Origin: Bacteriovoracaceae bacterium UBA4096
Lineage (GTDB): Bacteria > Bdellovibrionota > Bacteriovoracia > Bacteriovoracales > Bacteriovoracaceae
Reading direction: 5' to 3'
NCBI GenBank assembly: GCA_002381945.1
Contig: DFXY01000009.1
Location: 1 to 27,323 of the forward strand
DNA length: 27,323 nt
Shown here: one piece after another, positions 23,852 through 27,323 of the stretch
How the letters are laid out: each line of letters opens with the position of its first letter
Position numbering within the stretch: the stretch's first letter is position 1
Position numbers and translations under genes: made by a program
Notes under the pieces: generated by a model
The model's database searches: none
Told to the model about the DNA's origin: nothing
What the model saw: the letters and a program-made list of their open reading frames with translations, nothing else

Positions 23852-25825
23852 ATGAAAACTACTGCTCTTCTAATCATTACTCTGCTTCTTGTTAGTTGTA
23901 ATAATAGTGAGAAAAATAAATTGAGCAAAGATGTTATAACTGACCTTCAGTATTCCGTGTATGAAGTGGTTGTGCCTAAGATAGAAGATCCCAATATTAA
24001 ATACGAAAAAGAGCTACCATTTGATACTCTTCCTTTTCAAGAAAGGAGCGATAAGTTCCATAGCATAGGTACTGCTTTTTTTATTTCAGAGAAGGAAGTT
24101 GCATCAGCTGCACACGTATTTAATGTTCCATTTTTTTCGTTATACAAGGACTACTTCCTTCGAAATAGTAAGGGGGAGCTTTTTGAAGTTGGGAATGTTA
24201 CTAAATATTCTCAACACAAAGATCTGATCATCTTTACTTTGAAAAAGTATCCATCAAAAATAATACCTCTTGAATTTAAAGAAGATTCGGAAGTAGGAGA
24301 TAATGTGTTCACCGTCGGGAATGCACAAGGAGAAGGTATCTCATTTAGGGAAGGTCAGATAGCCTCATATACTCCGGAAGTGATTGATGGAGAGTGGAAA
24401 GATATACGGTTCAGTTCTCCGGCATCTCCAGGAAACAGTGGCGGTCCTCTGATTACGAGTAGTGGAAAAGTAATTGGAGTGATCGTTAAGAAGAATGTTA
24501 CTGAAAATTATAATTATGCAGTCCCAGTGAATTTGCTTAATAAGTTATCATCTAAAAAAGCAGAGTTTTTGATGAAAAATGAAGGTTTTGCCATTTTTCA
24601 TGCAAGCAATATTGTTTTAAAAGACTGGCGAGAGACAATTGATTTGCCCAGATCTCTTCAATCTCTCAAAGATTTGTCACAGGACTCTATGGATAGTTTT
24701 ATGAACAATGTCTTTAAGTTGGCCGATAAGAAATTTGAAAATCAAAATGTTCCTAAGGGTAAAGCATTCAATCTTTATAGCAGAAATCCAACATATATAA
24801 GAGGTTTTGGGGCACTAAGGACAGATGTGAATTTCTCCAGTTGGCAAATTAGTAGCTACGAATACAGGGAGGTCGTACTATCGGAAACCAGTAAAGGATG
24901 GTTCAGTAAGAGCGACGTGGCACAAGTTCATGCTTTAATTCAAAAACCCGCATCAATGAAACATTTAGATTTCCTTCGAAATCAAAAAGTCTTCATGGAA
25001 GAAATGATTAAAGTGGTCCCTTTAACAAGACAGATGTCAAATCAGGGTATTAAAATTACCAGTTTGGGTGAGCCGTTCTCCACTGAAATTATTACAGATA
25101 ATTTAGGTAGACCATGGATCACTTCAACGTGGTTTCTACCATGGGCGGATCACCATGTTGTGACTTATTGTCTTCCCCATCCTGGTGGAGCGATCTGTAA
25201 TTTAGATTCAAAAAGTAACCTTCTTCTTAAAAGAGGAAGGCTGGATCCTATAAAAAGTAACTTGTCAGAAATCACAGTTGGTTATGAAGGAAGTATAAAG
25301 GACTGGGTTGAATATTTCTCTTTACCTAAAGAGATGCTTCCAAAATACTTGGCCACTACTAACGTTTCGTTTGTGGATCACAAAATCATTTTCACTTCAG
25401 ATGACTTTAAAATTAAGTATAAAGATAAGAATCTGTCACTGAGTTCAGATATCCATCTCCACATGGGGTATTCAACTAATGGAGAATGGGGTGAGCAACT
25501 TCTCATGGCCGAAATCTTTCCAGAGAAAGGAGCGAAGGAAATGCATTTTAGAGTGAATAAACTTTTTGCGGCACAAGAAGGAAATACAACTGAGTACAAA
25601 AATCAGTGGTCTGAAATGATCAGGAATGACGGTCTGTATTCTGGTAAACTCATGCTTGATAGTGGTTCTCTAAAAGCAAGGCATGTTAAAAGAGGCCTCA
25701 AGAGAAATATGGCATCTCAGTCAGAAGAAGAAATATTTGTGATTGGATGTAATTTTGCGAGTCATGCAAATAAAACGAAATCAACGTTACGATGTGAGCA
25801 GTTTAAGAAGTCAGTTGAATTTTGA
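23852..25825 (+). CDS. Lipoprotein with trypsin-like serine protease domain
   Basis: The 657-residue protein has a lipoprotein signal ending LLVSC (C16 lipidated), which places it on a membrane facing the periplasm or outside. A trypsin-like (S1/HtrA-type fold) domain occupies about 65-235 with a complete catalytic triad: H88 in SAAHVF, D124 in HKDLIIF and S196 in SPGNSGGPL. Unlike DegP/DegS it has no recognisable PDZ domain; instead some 420 residues of unassigned sequence follow, rich in Trp and Lys. That tail includes a TEIITDNLGRPWITSTWFLP stretch and a few cysteines (VVTYCLPHPGGAICNL). It may be a substrate-binding or structural region. The binding site is weak. A terminator follows the stop codon. 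Protein quality control or digestion of external protein are both possible; the sequence does not decide. Confidence 0.87.
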   Translation: MKTTALLIITLLLVSCNNSEKNKLSKDVITDLQYSVYEVVVPKIEDPNIKYEKELPFDTLPFQERSDKFHSIGTAFFISEKEVASAAHVFNVPFFSLYKDYFLRNSKGELFEVGNVTKYSQHKDLIIFTLKKYPSKIIPLEFKEDSEVGDNVFTVGNAQGEGISFREGQIASYTPEVIDGEWKDIRFSSPASPGNSGGPLITSSGKVIGVIVKKNVTENYNYAVPVNLLNKLSSKKAEFLMKNEGFAIFHASNIVLKDWRETIDLPRSLQSLKDLSQDSMDSFMNNVFKLADKKFENQNVPKGKAFNLYSRNPTYIRGFGALRTDVNFSSWQISSYEYREVVLSETSKGWFSKSDVAQVHALIQKPASMKHLDFLRNQKVFMEEMIKVVPLTRQMSNQGIKITSLGEPFSTEIITDNLGRPWITSTWFLPWADHHVVTYCLPHPGGAICNLDSKSNLLLKRGRLDPIKSNLSEITVGYEGSIKDWVEYFSLPKEMLPKYLATTNVSFVDHKIIFTSDDFKIKYKDKNLSLSSDIHLHMGYSTNGEWGEQLLMAEIFPEKGAKEMHFRVNKLFAAQEGNTTEYKNQWSEMIRNDGLYSGKLMLDSGSLKARHVKRGLKRNMASQSEEEIFVIGCNFASHANKTKSTLRCEQFKKSVEF

Positions 25826-25827
25826 TT

Positions 25828-25854
25828 TGGGAACATATAGTGTTCCCAGATTTT
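25828..25854 (+). terminator. Terminator hairpin after the protease gene
   Basis: TGGGAACA (25828-25835) pairs perfectly with TGTTCCCA (25841-25848) around a 5-nt loop, followed by GATTTT. It starts 3 bases after the stop codon and lies between two convergent genes. The U tract is short. Confidence 0.65.
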
Positions 25855-25864
25855 CCCTGCTCAA

Positions 25865-26536
25865 CTATAGATCGACTTTGGATCGAGTACTCCAGTAGTT
25901 TGTACCGTAATAAACAGTGAGTTCTTGATCCGGCAAAATTGATTTATTTGTAATATATAGTGTTCTCCATCTATTTTTATATGGGACATGAACCGTATCA
26001 CAATTTGGATTTTCGGAGTGATTCACAAAACGGCCAACATTCCCTTTGGCCCTTCCATCCACTTTTAACATGATTTCATTGCCGTTTGAATCTTTCGGAC
26101 TTGAATAATAGATCCATGCATAGTCAGTATTGGGGAATTTGTTAGTGATGACTCCGGTATATTCAGCAATGATTGTCCATGCCGGTATGTAAACATTAGC
26201 GAATACTCCAAAACCCATTTCGGGGGAAGAGTACGCCACATATACCCGACGGTCTTCTGGAAAACCTCCTCTTTCAAGGTAGTGGCCATGAAGATCAATA
26301 CGTCTTTGTACATTCATTTGCGCGTATTGTGGGTCTTGAGTAATGTCGTGCTGTTCAAGTAAGGGTAGCACCTGTGGATCAATGATTGTATGTTGGAGAT
26401 ACTCCACTCCGAAATATTTGGGAAAATCTTCCTGGAAATATTTTTTACGAGGCTCTTTTTTCTCAGATAGGAAGTATTCGGCACCAAAATATCTTGAAGT
26501 ATTTTCCGAAAAATGATTTTTAGTCTGTCCGCTCAT
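25865..26536 (-). CDS. SET-domain protein, putative lysine methyltransferase
   Basis: SET enzymes transfer methyl groups from S-adenosylmethionine to lysines of proteins. The 223 residues hold a SET core from about 97 to 215: MGFGVFANVYIPAWTIIAEY, the cofactor and substrate motif GRFVNHSENPNC (168-179) and the closing DQELTVYYGTNYW (203-215). The eukaryotic post-SET cysteines are lacking. The first 50 residues contain a duplicated motif, SRYFGAEYF at 14-22 and PKYFGVEYL at 39-47, perhaps a partner-binding repeat. There is no signal peptide. AGGGGC precedes the ATG. It converges with the protease gene. SET proteins occur in some bacteria, including host-associated ones, and the target here is unknown. 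Confidence 0.88.
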   Translation of the reverse strand: MSGQTKNHFSENTSRYFGAEYFLSEKKEPRKKYFQEDFPKYFGVEYLQHTIIDPQVLPLLEQHDITQDPQYAQMNVQRRIDLHGHYLERGGFPEDRRVYVAYSSPEMGFGVFANVYIPAWTIIAEYTGVITNKFPNTDYAWIYYSSPKDSNGNEIMLKVDGRAKGNVGRFVNHSENPNCDTVHVPYKNRWRTLYITNKSILPDQELTVYYGTNYWSTRSKVDL

Positions 26537-27009
26537 CTTAATGCCCCTTTCATAAGTTTAAAACGAACGATTAGATATCGGTGATTCTAGGATGTTGTCA
26601 TCTTCATAAAACCCAAAGAAAAAGACGATGCTTAGGATGAGAATAGGTAAAGCTTTTTTTAGATGAGTTGTGATTCATACTGCACTGTCATTGAATCTTT
26701 CATGATCTGGATCATCTTTGCGTTTGACGGGTAAACCCTTAAGTAAAAATTAAATTTGAATCAATTATCCAAGGCAGGTCATGTAGTGGCCAAGTAAGTC
26801 GGAGTTTTTTCCATTCACGTTAACTCCTATAAACTCACTTGCTTAACATGGGATTCAATTTTTTTTAAAAAATATTTTCAAACTCCAATGCACATTTCTA
26901 TCTCACTCCTTTAAAAAATTTTTTAAAAAAGTCATCCTTGACGAGAATTTTATAATCAACGTAGTTATTCCTCCGTTAGTTTAATTTTAACAACAAAAGG
27001 AAGTAAAAA
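26537..27009. promoter_or_regulatory. AT-rich intergenic region upstream of the exported protein
   Basis: These 473 bases show no convincing gene. They hold TTTTTTAAAAAA at 26861-26872 and an 18-bp perfect A/T palindrome at 26910-26927 (TTTAAAAAATTTTTTAAA). A TATAAT at 26951-26956 lies about 54 bases before the ATG at 27010; a proper -35 is not seen at 17 bases (AAAGTC is the nearest). The A-tracts could act as a curved UP-type element or as a nucleoid-protein site. Confidence 0.45.
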
Positions 27010-27323
27010 ATGAAGAGTTTTAAAAAGAGTACAGGGGTTTTACTGGCAGTTTTATCAGTCACCTCAACCACGATTCCTCAAAATTTGCAGGCCCAGACTT
27101 TGAAGAATTACAAAGCAGAATTGAGAGTGACGAACAAAAAAATTGCTCACGTTTTTGACAAGTTTCGCTATGACATGACGGTTGAGTGGGATCAGCAAGA
27201 TCCTTATTTCCGTGAACATGCTCAGAAAGAATTGGAAGAAGCTCTATTGAGACTTAAAGATGAAGGTGTTTCTAATAAAGAAATTATGACCTACATGCAG
27301 TCTAATATTTTGGATGGTGCTGC
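27010..27323 (+). CDS. Exported hypothetical protein, 5' part only
   Basis: The frame starts with ATG at 27010 after a good AAAGGAAG and stays open to the window end, giving 104 residues. The N-terminus is a signal peptide (MKSFKKSTGVLLAVLSVTST, cleavage probably near LQA-Q at about 28-29). The mature part begins with TLKNYKAELRVTNKKIAHVF and continues as a charged helical region (EHAQKELEEALLRLKDEGVS, NKEIMTYMQSNI). The strong binding site and an AT-rich promoter region suggest high expression. I do not recognise a family, and the C-terminus is not available. Confidence 0.75.
   Translation, partial: MKSFKKSTGVLLAVLSVTSTTIPQNLQAQTLKNYKAELRVTNKKIAHVFDKFRYDMTVEWDQQDPYFREHAQKELEEALLRLKDEGVSNKEIMTYMQSNILDGA

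Noticed and set aside
26575..26690. Minus-strand frame with a hydrophobic stretch (LPILILSIVFFFGFYEDD)
   Set aside because: It is preceded directly by an in-frame stop and has no ATG, GTG or TTG start, so it is not a supported gene.

Overview
The window reads as chromosomal DNA from a moderately AT-rich Gram-negative bacterium. A flagellin gene, several outer-membrane-type exported proteins, a bacterial SET-domain protein and the trmB-dnaG-rpoD and M50 protease-scpA-scpB-pseudouridine synthase-DUF155 gene orders would all fit a Bdellovibrionota member (Bacteriovorax/Peredibacter-like). That placement is inference from gene content; no marker was compared with a database.

Positions 1-15933 are core-like. 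On the minus strand lie the 5' part of a SWIM-zinc-finger protein, then trmB, dnaG and rpoD in near-contact, with a flagellin gene upstream of them. A DegT-type aminotransferase diverges from the flagellin gene. Two small minus-strand genes follow, then a minus-strand set (Nudix hydrolase and two exported beta-rich proteins) coupled by overlapping or abutting codons. From 10577 a tight plus-strand run holds a site-2-type protease, scpA, scpB with an unusually long acidic tail, an RsuA/RluB-type pseudouridine synthase and a DUF155/RMD1-family membrane protein.

An integrated element occupies 16121-22907. It sits in an initiator tRNA-Met gene (16090-16166, with its own promoter). The last 46 bp of the tRNA are repeated exactly at 22862-22907, so the two copies are attL and attR. 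Just inside each end is a pair of AGCGTGA-type repeats with 11-bp spacing and the same orientation, which look like integrase arm-binding sites. The tyrosine integrase next to the tRNA keeps all its catalytic residues but has lost its N-terminal part, so the element is probably fixed in place. Its cargo is a small unknown gene, an exported unknown protein, and a translationally coupled three-gene cassette.

That cassette (18272-22642) is the most interesting content. Gene 1 is a 715-residue protein with two Bergerat-fold ATPase modules: an N-terminal Hsp90/MutL-like one and a C-terminal histidine kinase with an intact H-box. Gene 2 is a complete phosphoreceiver domain fused to about 270 residues I cannot assign. 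Gene 3 is a complete DNA cytosine-5 methyltransferase. No restriction endonuclease is recognisable. The arrangement suggests a two-component signalling pair coupled to DNA methylation, perhaps a phage-defence or element-maintenance system. The function is inference.

Beyond the element lie a small membrane protein, a lipoprotein with a trypsin-like protease domain and a 400-residue unknown tail, a SET-domain protein with a duplicated N-terminal motif, and the start of an exported protein that runs off the window.
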